Positions 4,820 to 13,843 of a stretch of DNA of 24,137 nt are shown in pieces. The position numbers were made by a program, and so were the translations under genes. Source of the stretch: a virus. The stretch covers positions 1-24,137 of IMG/VR virus record IMGVR_UViG_3300004807_000123. One strand, written 5' to 3'. The notes beneath the pieces were generated by a model. It saw only the letters and a list, made by a program, of their open reading frames with translations, was not told the origin of the DNA and made no database searches. Numbering within the stretch: position 1 is the stretch's first letter; each line of letters starts with the position of its first letter.

Positions 4820-7197
4820 TATTTCTCCTCAATTAATCCAGAATGTGGATTGGTAGTTTCTTGTGCAAATTTATTACTTTTATATTTTGAATACAATCCT
4901 TTTCCTGCGCTAACAACAGGCACAGATAACCCACCTGTTTTTACAGCCAATGCGCCTTCACCTGACATTTTTATACCTTCTTTTAATAAATCGCCTAAAT
5001 ATGCAGAATAACTATTAGAGAAATTAAATACGTTTTCTGTTGGTTTTGCAACTTTTGAAGATAAAATACCTAAATCTAACAAATCTTGTAATGACTCAGC
5101 ATCATGCACATATTTTGCTTTATCAGCTTGTGATCTTAAATATTTGTTATACATATCAGGTTTTAATTGAGGAGTGCCAGTATTAGGAACAAGAGCATCT
5201 CTTGCGTTCATAATATCGCCTGCTTTAATTGCTTTAATTGCATTTGGTGAATCTTTTAATTCTTCCATCATTCTTCGCACAGATTCTGGAGTTGCACCAG
5301 TTACATATTTATCATGGAATTTTGCTGCATTTAAAGCCGTAAGACCAGATTCGGCTTCTTCCATGGTGGAGGCTTCTTTTACGGCTGCTTTATAAGCAGG
5401 GTTATTTTTAATGACTTCCATTCTTTCTTTATACAATGCCCTTGCTTTATCTGCTAAAGGCTTTAAATGTTGCATATTTTCTGGGAATGGTAAATTTTCT
5501 AATTGATCTCGAATAATATGAGCCGCAGCTCTAGCTGATCCACTTTGATTTGTTCGCATTTCATCAGCAAGATTTGATCTTAAATTTTCAAAATCATCAA
5601 ATGTCATTTGACCATTTTTTATTAATCCATCAATGTCTTTTTTAATTGTTCCCAATTTATCTTCATAAACATTGGTTTTTAGTTTTTTTGCTAAAGCATT
5701 ATTAATATTGGCATTCAATTGAGATACATCAATTGGCAATTGACCGCCATTAGCATTTTCTAAATCCTTATATGCAGTTTTAATTGCATTTTGACGCAAT
5801 AAATCTTTTTCTAATAATCCATTGATTTGCAATTGACCAATATTTTCTTTAGTCAATTCACCAATATCGCCAGCGTGTTTATCCAAAGTTCTTTCAAAAC
5901 TTTCTTGAAATTGCATTGGTTGATTACTAAATTTTTTCTGAATATCTGGGTTAGTATCTCTTGCATTCCATTCGTTTGCATAAACTGATTTATCATTGAT
6001 GCGCTGACCTTTAGATAAATCAATTCCATGCTTTTCTTCAAGTGCTTTAGTTTCCAAAGCAGGAAGATTAATTTTTTCCACAGGTGTGGATTTAATAATC
6101 TCTTGAGTTTCCGGCTTTAACTGAGGAAATATATTAGCAATTGATGATTGTTTATTTACATTGGCAGCACCAACGCCAGTCATTGTTTTTGGAATATCAA
6201 ATTCATCAATAGATACCGTTGGATTTATTGCTTTCTTTGCATTGGCAAATGATTCTTGTAAAGTGCCAAAACCTTCCGCAGCTGGAGTTAATACTTTGCC
6301 GGCAACAGAGATAACTGGTTTTGCCACTGCGCTTGCTGCGGTCATTACCGGCTTGGCTGATGGCCCTAATGGTAAATCATAAATACCACCCTTGATTATT
6401 TGACCTAATAACTCACCAGGCTCTGCTTGTGAAATTGCTTCATAGGTTTGAGATGGATTTAATAAAGCATTAATTGCCGTTTTGCCGGACTCAATTAATT
6501 TATTTTTTCCTTCTTGATGGAAACCTTGATCACCAACAATTGGCATTTCACCAACGCCATATTTCAACATATTGGCTAAAGTGGATTCTTTTTTCCAATC
6601 TTCTAAAGACATTGATTTTAAAGCATCTGTTACACCTTCAACGATTGGCTGTAAATTGCCACCACCGGCTTCCCTTGCTCGCTCTCCTTGTGCTACTAAA
6701 TTAGGATTATAAAAGCCTGGTTGATATGTTTTTTCTTCTTCAGGTTGATTAAGTAATAATTTATCTTGTTCAAATTGTTTTAAAATGTCATCTTGTGGAG
6801 GTTCGTAAAATGTTCTTTTGTAAGATGGATTAATGACAGCATGAACAGGGTCTTTTTTGCCTAATGGTCGATGAATACCAAATTGATTTAAAAACGCTTC
6901 TGGCACATCTCTGGATATATCCACTGCATCGGTATGGAATATTTCTCTATCTGGTTCTTTAGAAGGATCAAGAGGCATATAAATGCCTTTTTCGCCTCTT
7001 TTAAACCTATTATATAAATCTTGTTGTTCTTCTCTTGTGCGAGTTTTACTAGTAACAGGCAATTCTTTATTAAATTTTTCACGATAAACTCTACTGGCTT
7101 CTTTTAATCTAGCAGCCAACTCTGGATTGATTTCTGCATTTTCAAAATTACTTTTTTTGAAATCTGCAAAATCACTAAGAATATCAACATCAGCCAT
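4819..7197 (-). CDS. Large ejection protein with N-terminal M15-type peptidase-like domain, 792 aa
   Basis: The N-terminal ~125 residues resemble a D-Ala-D-Ala carboxypeptidase fold: TSKTRTREEQQDLYNRF (49-65), FHTDAVDI (His88, Asp93) and DPVHAVINP (His119). The loop between the first two ligands is shorter than in typical M15 enzymes, so activity is not certain. The rest is long, helical and Lys/Glu/Gln-rich, with an Ala/Val/Gly-rich stretch around residues 270-310 (PVMTAASAVAKPVISVAGKV) and another near the C-terminus that could touch membrane. In P22-like phages the last genes of this block encode proteins ejected with DNA (gp7, gp20, gp16); size and place fit gp16. A built-in wall peptidase would help the DNA channel cross peptidoglycan. 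Confidence 0.65.
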   Translation of the reverse strand: MADVDILSDFADFKKSNFENAEINPELAARLKEASRVYREKFNKELPVTSKTRTREEQQDLYNRFKRGEKGIYMPLDPSKEPDREIFHTDAVDISRDVPEAFLNQFGIHRPLGKKDPVHAVINPSYKRTFYEPPQDDILKQFEQDKLLLNQPEEEKTYQPGFYNPNLVAQGERAREAGGGNLQPIVEGVTDALKSMSLEDWKKESTLANMLKYGVGEMPIVGDQGFHQEGKNKLIESGKTAINALLNPSQTYEAISQAEPGELLGQIIKGGIYDLPLGPSAKPVMTAASAVAKPVISVAGKVLTPAAEGFGTLQESFANAKKAINPTVSIDEFDIPKTMTGVGAANVNKQSSIANIFPQLKPETQEIIKSTPVEKINLPALETKALEEKHGIDLSKGQRINDKSVYANEWNARDTNPDIQKKFSNQPMQFQESFERTLDKHAGDIGELTKENIGQLQINGLLEKDLLRQNAIKTAYKDLENANGGQLPIDVSQLNANINNALAKKLKTNVYEDKLGTIKKDIDGLIKNGQMTFDDFENLRSNLADEMRTNQSGSARAAAHIIRDQLENLPFPENMQHLKPLADKARALYKERMEVIKNNPAYKAAVKEASTMEEAESGLTALNAAKFHDKYVTGATPESVRRMMEELKDSPNAIKAIKAGDIMNARDALVPNTGTPQLKPDMYNKYLRSQADKAKYVHDAESLQDLLDLGILSSKVAKPTENVFNFSNSYSAYLGDLLKEGIKMSGEGALAVKTGGLSVPVVSAGKGLYSKYKSNKFAQETTNPHSGLIEEK

Positions 7198-8711
7198 TAA
7201 TTTTCGCCTTGTTCAAGTCTGTGTAACCTATACAACTTGTTTTCAAAATCTTTAATATCTTTGCCTTTTAATAATTCTATTTTAGCTTTTTCTTTTTTTT
7301 CTTTAGACATATTAGATTTTGCAATATTATGATATTTAAATACATCAGCATCGAAGTTATTGGTCCAAGCATCTTTATAACTTAAAGCATTTAAATGCCC
7401 ATTGGTATTACCTTTTTTATCAATGTAAGAACCTAATCCTTTATTAAATTGCATAATATTAGTAGTGTCAGCATCAATACGATCTAAAATACTTGCCAAA
7501 CCTTTTTCACTTAAATTTGCATTAGGTGAAGTTTTAGAAGTTGTTTCTCTTGATGCGTCAGTTGTTGCACCTAATAATTGGCCTTGTCTTGCTTGTATAT
7601 CCGCAGCATTTTTTAATAAAATCTCTAATTCTGGATTTGATACAAATATTTGCTTTGCGTTTCTTATGCCTTGACCAATTGCAGTTCCAGATGATTCTTT
7701 AATATTTTTTCTAGCAGCTTCTAAAGATGTTTTTAAATTGGCTGCATCACTTGCTAATTTAGATGAATTTTGTTTTAAAGCAAAACCTTGTTCAAATGTT
7801 GGTTTTTCTAATTCAGAAATTTGAGGAGGATATGTTTCTGGTCGTGGAGGAAAACGCTCAATAAACAAAGGTTGTTTTTTCTCAGTTGGAGTATTTTCTG
7901 GTGTGCTTTGTGGTAGTTGTTGTTGATTACCACCAATATTGGGCAAACTATATGTTGCAGATGGAGCATTACCGCCAACAGCTGGTTGTGTAGTTGATAT
8001 GACATTAAGACCACCAACATTAGATAAACCAGTAGTTGGAGAAAATACAGATTGTTGTTTTTCTGGCGATAATAATTGTTGAGAAGATTGTATTGCAGTT
8101 TTAGCTATATTAGGATTAGGTTGTGCGCCCATCAAATTTAAAGAACTAATGCTTGAATCTACATAGGCTTGAATATTTTTATCGTCTGGAAATTGTTCTT
8201 TCAGTCTTGATAAAGCAGCCATATAAACTTTAGGATCATTTTCTCCAGAATATCCTAATGCGCCATAAGTTGATGCAACAATTCCTCTTTGTTGTTGCGT
8301 CATATTTAATTTTGCAGTTGTTGCAGTTGAGTGGTTATTTGCCAATGTGGTTAATTTACTAGCGTGTTCAGTACCACTCAATGGTGCTATTGCCGGTAAT
8401 ACAGAATTAACTTTATTTATATCTATTTCGCCATTTTCATTTTGAAAGTTTTTTGGGTTAGACATAAATGTTTGAATAACTTTTCGTTCATTATTTAATT
8501 GTTGTTCTTTTTGCAATCCTAAACCAGCTTTTTCTGATTCAATTTCAGCAGTTTTAGATTTTGCTTGTTCGCCAGATATTAATGCCGGATAAAGTTCTTT
8601 CATCTTACTTAATTCGTAAGATGATTTCTGAATATTCAGCATATCCGCTAAAGACATTCCTTTAGCCGGTTCTACTTTAATTGCACTTGTATCAGTTCTA
8701 AAATCAGCCAT
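7197..8711 (-). CDS. Putative ejection (internal virion) protein, 504 aa
   Basis: No enzyme motif is visible. The N-terminal half is helical (MSLADMLNIQKSSYELSK). A low-complexity Pro/Gln/Asn-rich linker spans about residues 225-305 (SLPNIGGNQQQLPQSTPE), and the C-terminal half is helical and charged, ending LYRLHRLEQGEN. This composition, together with its place between the gp7-like and large ejection genes, is what is expected of the middle DNA-ejection protein (gp20 position) of P22-like phages; direct similarity to gp20 is not claimed. The stop overlaps the next start (TAATG). The binding site AAGGAT precedes its ATG. Confidence 0.55.
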   Translation of the reverse strand: MADFRTDTSAIKVEPAKGMSLADMLNIQKSSYELSKMKELYPALISGEQAKSKTAEIESEKAGLGLQKEQQLNNERKVIQTFMSNPKNFQNENGEIDINKVNSVLPAIAPLSGTEHASKLTTLANNHSTATTAKLNMTQQQRGIVASTYGALGYSGENDPKVYMAALSRLKEQFPDDKNIQAYVDSSISSLNLMGAQPNPNIAKTAIQSSQQLLSPEKQQSVFSPTTGLSNVGGLNVISTTQPAVGGNAPSATYSLPNIGGNQQQLPQSTPENTPTEKKQPLFIERFPPRPETYPPQISELEKPTFEQGFALKQNSSKLASDAANLKTSLEAARKNIKESSGTAIGQGIRNAKQIFVSNPELEILLKNAADIQARQGQLLGATTDASRETTSKTSPNANLSEKGLASILDRIDADTTNIMQFNKGLGSYIDKKGNTNGHLNALSYKDAWTNNFDADVFKYHNIAKSNMSKEKKEKAKIELLKGKDIKDFENKLYRLHRLEQGEN

Positions 8712-8720
8712 ATTTTATCC

Positions 8721-9449
8721 TTAAGGTACTGGTCCAACAAAGTTAGGGTTAGCCATGCCATTAATATATTGCACTCCAGATTGATTAAATCCACCACCTT
8801 GACCAATACCAGATAAATACGCATAATTGCCCACGTTACTTAATCCTCCGGCATAGGCATTAGCTTGACCTACTTGGCCGGCTGCTTGTGCTTGTCCGAT
8901 GCCTTGCGTAAGTTGAGCCACATTAGTGCCTGTGCCAAGTTCAGCGTTCGCAGCTTCTGTTGCACCTTGCATACCTATTCCAGCAATACCTGCTAATCGA
9001 TTATAAATATTAGTTTGGTTTGCGCTGTAATTATTAAATGCGTTTTGATAAGCACCTTGAGCAAAGTTTTGCGTATAGTCTTGTAAACCTTTAAGTGCAT
9101 TACCACCGACCATGCCACCTGTGGCATTATTGGCTGCGTTGGTTGCACCTTGCCCTTGTTGTAACTGAAAAGCATAATTAGGTGCTAAATTGGCATTTAA
9201 ATCTTGATTATTAAACTGATTTTGGAAAAAAGGTAAGTTTGCATTTAATGCATTGACACCTGATTGTCCTAATTGCGTATATGGTGTAAATTGCTGACTG
9301 GCTTGTTGGCCAGTCTGTAATAATTGTTGTTGAGCCCTTGCATTTGCATCTGCTTGAGTTTGTGCAGCGTTTTGAGCAGCATTGCCTTGAATCGCAGCAC
9401 CTGCTAAAGATGCACCCCCCATAATTACTGCCGCAGTTACCCATGTCAT
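8721..9449 (-). CDS. Putative DNA ejection protein, gp7-like, 242 aa
   Basis: Opens with a hydrophobic Gly/Ala-rich segment, MTWVTAAVIMGGASLAGAA, followed by an Ala/Gln-rich helix (NAAQTQADANARAQQQLLQ). The rest is Gln/Asn/Gly-rich with repeated 'NAFNNYSANQ' and 'GIGQAQAAGQVGQAN'-like stretches. Proteins with this start and composition are common next to tail genes in podoviruses and are annotated as DNA transfer or ejection proteins. It would be released into the cell envelope with the genome. It overlaps the upstream cupin-like gene by ATGA. Confidence 0.65.
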   Translation of the reverse strand: MTWVTAAVIMGGASLAGAAIQGNAAQNAAQTQADANARAQQQLLQTGQQASQQFTPYTQLGQSGVNALNANLPFFQNQFNNQDLNANLAPNYAFQLQQGQGATNAANNATGGMVGGNALKGLQDYTQNFAQGAYQNAFNNYSANQTNIYNRLAGIAGIGMQGATEAANAELGTGTNVAQLTQGIGQAQAAGQVGQANAYAGGLSNVGNYAYLSGIGQGGGFNQSGVQYINGMANPNFVGPVP

Positions 9450-9901
9450 AATACATTCTCCTTACTCTCTATTTTAAACTTTTTAAGTTCATTTGCAAAA
9501 TTAAAAAGTGCAGTATCATCTGGTTCTATTAATTGTTGTTCGATTTTTTCTAAATCGGTTTCATCTGTTTTATGAATGGTAATACCAATTGCATCCGTTA
9601 AAGCCAAAGTAACTCGTTTAGTGCCAGCTTTGGATTCAACAATATCCCCTGCGTTTAATGTTTTCATGCCTAATTCTGTCCATGCCATAATTTGACCACT
9701 TGCACATAAAAAAATATGATCTTCTTTATGGACCTTGCCAACAATCAATGTTCCTGCCGGTCTAAATACTTTCCGGCAATACATCCCACCACTAAAATAA
9801 TGCTCAGTTTTTAACTCAGCTTGTGGCATCTTGACCATTTCGGATTGCAAAATATTAATTTGCTCACGACTAGGGATAAAATGTTCAATAATTTCAGACA
9901 T
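9446..9901 (-). CDS. Cupin-like protein of unknown role, ~151 aa
   Basis: I prefer ATG 9901 (MSEIIEHFIPSREQINIL), which overlaps the previous stop by eight bases; a start at 9931 would add ten residues read out of the upstream gene's end. The core GTLIVGKVHKEDHIFLCASG, then LNAGDIVESKAGTKRVTLAL, has the hydrophobic-strand, His and Gly spacing of a cupin beta-barrel. The C-terminal 35 residues are acidic and helical. Cupin-fold proteins are seen in other phage structural clusters without known function. Here it sits between the tail hub and ejection genes, so it may be a minor virion or assembly protein. No catalytic role can be argued. Confidence 0.65.
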   Translation of the reverse strand: MSEIIEHFIPSREQINILQSEMVKMPQAELKTEHYFSGGMYCRKVFRPAGTLIVGKVHKEDHIFLCASGQIMAWTELGMKTLNAGDIVESKAGTKRVTLALTDAIGITIHKTDETDLEKIEQQLIEPDDTALFNFANELKKFKIESKENVL

Positions 9902-10121
9902 TGTAATAAGGCACTTTGTAAGGTTTTCCATTCACCACTACATTAATAAAACCTTGTGGCTGTGCAGGTAAATTTGCACTTCCTTTAGTCGCAGAAGTGG
10001 AACTCGTAAAGTTTAAAATATTTAAAAAAAACTGTTGCCAAGCCCTTGTTGGTCTTTTCGTCTGTTCATCAATCAATTCAACTTGAGGATATGGACTATT
10101 TGTTGGATTAATATTATTCAA
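9894..10121 (-). CDS. Small tail-region protein, 75 aa, TTG start
   Basis: Starts at TTG 10121-10119, which overlaps the gp10-like stop as TTGA and is preceded by AGGTG at good spacing; no ATG is available at the N-terminus. The sequence PTNSPYPQVELIDEQTKRP, then TRAWQQFFLNILNF, then a Ser/Thr-rich linker and VVNGKPYKVPYYNV, is of a kind I associate with short proteins next to tail genes in podoviruses and siphoviruses. It is probably a small structural or connector component. Its role is not known. Confidence 0.6.
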   Translation of the reverse strand: MNNINPTNSPYPQVELIDEQTKRPTRAWQQFFLNILNFTSSTSATKGSANLPAQPQGFINVVVNGKPYKVPYYNV

Positions 10122-12253
10122 TTTTCACCTACACTTGATTTAAGGTTAGCAGCCACAATGACCGCATTAATTGGATCAGTTACCACTAATTCAAATACTC
10201 GATCTCTAGTCATGCCTAATCTTCGCCAAATAGCACGATTCTTATATTTACCAATCTTACCAATACTTTTCCAATGCTCATTTGACCAAGTAGAGCCACC
10301 ATCATCGGACCATCTCATCATGGCCTGTGGATCAGCTCCCACAGTTTCAACATTTAATGGAGTAGTAATGCCAGTTAAACCAACACCAGGCTGAAAGTAC
10401 ACTTGTAATTCATCAAAGTATTCACGCTGATAATCGCTGACTAAATGCGTTGTTCTACGCAATCTACGGATTGGTTGGCCATTGTCAGTAAAATTGGTTG
10501 GATCTAATTCGTAAATATTGCCATTTTGCCAATCGCCAATCAACATCATATTCTGAAAGTTAATGCAACAATTGCCTCTGTGCCGGTGATACTGGTTTAA
10601 ATCATCACAGTAAAGCCACTTGTGCCACATTGAGGTTGCTACGTCATAGCACCATGTAATATCAAGCGTAGGGAAAGATAACACATAGACTTCATGGCCA
10701 CCCTGCTGATAAGTCCATGCCCTAGCATCCGTTACATCTTGATTAATGAAAGTGTTTTCGACTGCATGAGTAGAAATTCTAGTTGGAAAATATCCATTCA
10801 TCATTACTACTTCAGCTTGACCACGAATATTTTTACTTAGATAAGCAAATGAATTACCGACTCGAGCCACACTAAATTTGGCAACAATACCATGCTGACT
10901 AGAAGAACCAGGGATTCTTTGGAATGGGAATGGGAAAGCACCCACATCAGCCCAGACTTCAGAGGTAGTTTCGCCTAACAAATAAACTTGCCCATGATCT
11001 GCAATAACAGTTACTAAATTATCCGGTCCGGTAAACTTACTAGCAAAACTTAATGGTGGTGTAATTGGACTGAGGATATTGGACGCTGCCCATTGTTGAG
11101 TATTAGGATTATTGTAAATAAAGTAATTGTCGACAACATCCACAGAGCTTGCACCACTAAATGCACCATCAGTGGATGGCATCACTGAGAAATTGAGTGC
11201 ATACATGGTCTCGGATGCTACGGTCTGGCTATTATTAATTACATAATTGCCTGTGCCACCAGCACCAGTTCCAAAAGATAAAGTTAAGGTTAAACCTGTG
11301 CCACTTCCTGTGGTTGAAGTAGATACGTTATTTGTTGGGTTAGAAGTATAAGCACCCACATTTTGCACAGATAAGCCTGTAACTGCACCAGAGCCACCAA
11401 TTGAAGTTACTGTATAAGTCTGTGGTGTATTGCCATAAACACCCCCTAAAACTGTAATTGTGTCATTGACTGCATAACCTGTTCCTGCTGTTGCAATACT
11501 TTGGCTTAATACTGTGCCTGATCCATAAGTAGTAATAATCGTGTTTGCAGTTACTCCAGCACCTTGAATGGTTTGACCATTATAAATAGTGCCACTTGTT
11601 GCAGTAACAGTTAAAGTTGTGCCTGACATCGATGCAGTAAGAGTTGATGCTACTGCTGCCGAGTTCATTTGTTCTGTGGCAATCGTTAATGAAGTATTAA
11701 TCGTGTATGTACCAACTCCACCTGTTCCTGAGCCTAATGCAGTGATTACCACTTCATTGCCGATACCTAAACCAAATAATGATTGACCTACTGCGATAGT
11801 GCCTGATTGCATTAATGTAACAGTTAAAGTTGTTCCACTGATCGAACCTCTAAATATAGCCGATGCAGGATTACTAATTCGCCAAGTATAACGATAAGTA
11901 CCATCAACAATATAGACGTTTTGACCATTGTCGGTAATTCCTACAATACCTGATGAGGTATTTAATTGACCTACTAATGTTGGGGTTAGATTAGACGTTA
12001 AAACATAAACATAAGGCCCACAAACTGCAACAGCATATTGCCCACCACTAACAGTTCTCATTCCTCGCACTTCAGCCATTGCTGACAAAACTGCTTTAGC
12101 AGATAAACCTGGCGTTGGATATAAGGCCACTACACCATTTTGACCTGCTTGTTTTGTAATATCTATTTCTGTACGAAAATTGATGCAATCTTCGCCATTG
12201 ACGTAAATGGACTGAGCAACATAAGTAGGGCCAACAAAGCCAAAATCTGCCAT
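10118..12253 (-). CDS. Tail hub / packaged-DNA stabilisation protein, P22 gp10-like, with inserted modules
   Basis: The N-terminal ~130 residues and the region from ~355 to the end match the beta-propeller-like gp10 family: VVDNYFIYNNPNTQQW, GIVAKFSVARVGNSFAYLSK, and the C-terminal MMRWSDDGGSTWSNEHW with IGKYKNRAIWRRLGMTRDR. In P22, gp10 caps the portal channel with gp4 and holds the DNA in. This copy (711 aa) is about 240 residues longer than P22 gp10 because residues ~134-352 are Gly/Thr/Ser-rich inserts: one full module at 134-200, and a second at ~205-352 that is itself split by another module at ~248-328. The start overlaps the endonuclease stop (TAATG); the binding site AAAGGAG lies in the endonuclease's last codons. 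Confidence 0.85.
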   Translation of the reverse strand: MADFGFVGPTYVAQSIYVNGEDCINFRTEIDITKQAGQNGVVALYPTPGLSAKAVLSAMAEVRGMRTVSGGQYAVAVCGPYVYVLTSNLTPTLVGQLNTSSGIVGITDNGQNVYIVDGTYRYTWRISNPASAIFRGSISGTTLTVTLMQSGTIAVGQSLFGLGIGNEVVITALGSGTGGVGTYTINTSLTIATEQMNSAAVASTLTASMSGTTLTVTATSGTIYNGQTIQGAGVTANTIITTYGSGTVLSQSIATAGTGYAVNDTITVLGGVYGNTPQTYTVTSIGGSGAVTGLSVQNVGAYTSNPTNNVSTSTTGSGTGLTLTLSFGTGAGGTGNYVINNSQTVASETMYALNFSVMPSTDGAFSGASSVDVVDNYFIYNNPNTQQWAASNILSPITPPLSFASKFTGPDNLVTVIADHGQVYLLGETTSEVWADVGAFPFPFQRIPGSSSQHGIVAKFSVARVGNSFAYLSKNIRGQAEVVMMNGYFPTRISTHAVENTFINQDVTDARAWTYQQGGHEVYVLSFPTLDITWCYDVATSMWHKWLYCDDLNQYHRHRGNCCINFQNMMLIGDWQNGNIYELDPTNFTDNGQPIRRLRRTTHLVSDYQREYFDELQVYFQPGVGLTGITTPLNVETVGADPQAMMRWSDDGGSTWSNEHWKSIGKIGKYKNRAIWRRLGMTRDRVFELVVTDPINAVIVAANLKSSVGEN

Positions 12254-12858
12254 TAAATAACTCCTTTATATCGTTCACCACGCCATATTTTATGTATGGT
12301 ATTTTTGTGAACATTAAATTTATTACCTAATTCAATATGAGTCATAATCCCTTTGTTGGCTCGAACAAATCTTACTTCGTCATCTGTTAATTTTGCAGTA
12401 TTCTTGTTTCCAAGCAATCCTTTGCTAATTGCTTCACAATGTGATTCTGTTAATGGTTTTCCAATTCTGGCAATACTTATTTTTTCTTTGGTTTCATCTG
12501 TTAATTTAACCCCTTTACGAGGGCTTTGAACACCTTTACGCATTACACTCCATTTGCGTTTTTGGTATTCAGAATGACTCATTGAATAGCCAGAACAACC
12601 TTCACCACCATTTGTTAAATTAATTAATTTGATACCACGCTTTTTATAAACATCAATACATTCCATTTCAGCTAAAAAAGCCAATTCTTCATCTAAATTA
12701 TCTTTAATTATTTCAGATACAAATCCATGCTTCGCAACATAAAATTTCCAATATCTACCTCTTTTATTTGTATCAGAGTGACGCTTGTCTTTACCTTTTC
12801 CAACATAAAAGATATTGTTAGTGTCTAATGCTCGATGTTGATAGATGTAATATTGCAT
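12253..12858 (-). CDS. Free-standing GIY-YIG homing endonuclease, 201 aa
   Basis: I start at ATG 12858 (MQYYIYQHRALDTNNIFYVG), 13 nt after the gp4-like stop; the longer frame would extend back into that gene. Residues 1-90 are a GIY-YIG nuclease domain: YYIY (3-6), FYVGKG (17-22), basic residues around RGRYWKF, a Glu in AEMECIDVY (64 or 66, expected metal ligand) and INLTNGGEG. Residues ~105-152 carry repeats of the NUMOD3 DNA-binding type (KGVKLTDETKEKISIARIGK). The C-terminus (THIELGNKFNVHKNTIHKIW) is a helix-turn-helix. Such enzymes cut DNA lacking their insertion and spread by repair. It sits exactly between gp4 and gp10 homologues, and its last codons supply the gp10 binding site. Confidence 0.88.
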   Translation of the reverse strand: MQYYIYQHRALDTNNIFYVGKGKDKRHSDTNKRGRYWKFYVAKHGFVSEIIKDNLDEELAFLAEMECIDVYKKRGIKLINLTNGGEGCSGYSMSHSEYQKRKWSVMRKGVQSPRKGVKLTDETKEKISIARIGKPLTESHCEAISKGLLGNKNTAKLTDDEVRFVRANKGIMTHIELGNKFNVHKNTIHKIWRGERYKGVI

Positions 12859-12871
12859 AAGTATATGATTC

Positions 12872-13843
12872 TTAACGAAAAAATCCGCCTGCGAGAACCC
12901 AACCAGCATCTTTCTGTCTACTACTTAATAACGCATCAGCAAACCTTGCATTCTGTACCGGCTTCATGTTTGTACGTTTAATAGTGCTTTTAGATTGTGC
13001 TGCGTAACTCTGAATTAAACCAATTTGCGTTGGTGAGGCTTTGCCATACATCGGCATTAAACGCTCTGCTAAGCACCATCTAAGGCACATATTGTAGCCT
13101 TGAGGTAAATTGATTACATCATTCTGATTAACGAATCTTGCTAGAATAGTATTTGCAAATAGATGCATTTCACCTTGTGATGGATTGGGCCACACAAAGA
13201 TATTACCGAGTGTTTCTGTTGGCTGATAATAAATTGCTTTAGGCCAAGGACCAGATAAAGTTTTTAAACCAATCATTTCATAATTTTCAACGCTCAATAT
13301 TGCGCAAGGATAATCTAAGCCACCATTTAATATTGGCTGACCATTACTGTTTGTATTGACTCGAACAAAGGCAGTATCAATTACTAGTGGTCTTTGGTAA
13401 TAAGAGTTGATTGTTGTAGAAGATGCAGTTTGACTTATATTAACTGTATATGTGCCTGCTTCGTTAATGTTGCCACCAGCACCAGTTCCAAAGCCTACGA
13501 TAGTTGTGCCACTAGAAACACCTGTTCCTGATAGCGTCTGACCTAATGCAATTGCACCACTCTGAATCGCAGTAATGGTTAAGGTTGTGCCAGAGATTGA
13601 GCCAGTAAAGACTGCACCAATCTGCCCACCTGGTCCAATCGTGTATTGTGTTTGCCCTGGTGTGACTGGAAAGATAATTTCAGTCTTATAGTAAATCATC
13701 ATGGATTCATTAGACCATTGATCTAACATATCATTGAGCATATCAAAGGCATCTTGTGCATCTTCAGGAGCAGGAGTTTCTCCGGCAGCCAAAGCACCAA
13801 TGTCCTTTAATGCTCTGCTGATAATGTCAATTGGCTGTGTCAT
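12872..13843 (-). CDS. Tail accessory factor, P22 gp4-like, with inserted beta module
   Basis: The N-terminus [17 protein letters not shown], then [18 protein letters not shown], and the C-terminal half ([33 protein letters not shown]) are those of the gp4 'packaged DNA stabilisation' family, a helical ring that sits under the portal and binds the tail hub. P22 gp4 is about 166 aa; this one is 323 aa, partly because residues ~75-148 ([20 protein letters not shown] ... [13 protein letters not shown]) are an inserted Gly/Thr-rich module like that in the gp10 homologue. The longer family members known from environmental phages are nearer this size. The start overlaps the preceding stop by ATGA. 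Confidence 0.8.
   Translation of the reverse strand: MTQPIDIISRALKDIGALAAGETPAPEDAQDAFDMLNDMLDQWSNESMMIYYKTEIIFPVTPGQTQYTIGPGGQIGAVFTGSISGTTLTITAIQSGAIALGQTLSGTGVSSGTTIVGFGTGAGGNINEAGTYTVNISQTASSTTINSYYQRPLVIDTAFVRVNTNSNGQPILNGGLDYPCAILSVENYEMIGLKTLSGPWPKAIYYQPTETLGNIFVWPNPSQGEMHLFANTILARFVNQNDVINLPQGYNMCLRWCLAERLMPMYGKASPTQIGLIQSYAAQSKSTIKRTNMKPVQNARFADALLSSRQKDAGWVLAGGFFR

Noticed and set aside
10035-10394. A 119-residue plus-strand frame
   Set aside because: Antisense to the gp10-like and 75-aa genes, no binding site or domain, surrounded by a continuous minus-strand operon.
12096-12314. A 72-residue minus-strand frame spanning the endonuclease-gp10 junction
   Set aside because: It overlaps two well-supported genes in another frame and has an unlikely composition.
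12859-12909. Longer N-terminus for the homing endonuclease (start at 12909)
   Set aside because: It would overlap the gp4-like C-terminus, and the GIY-YIG domain begins immediately at the ATG at 12858.
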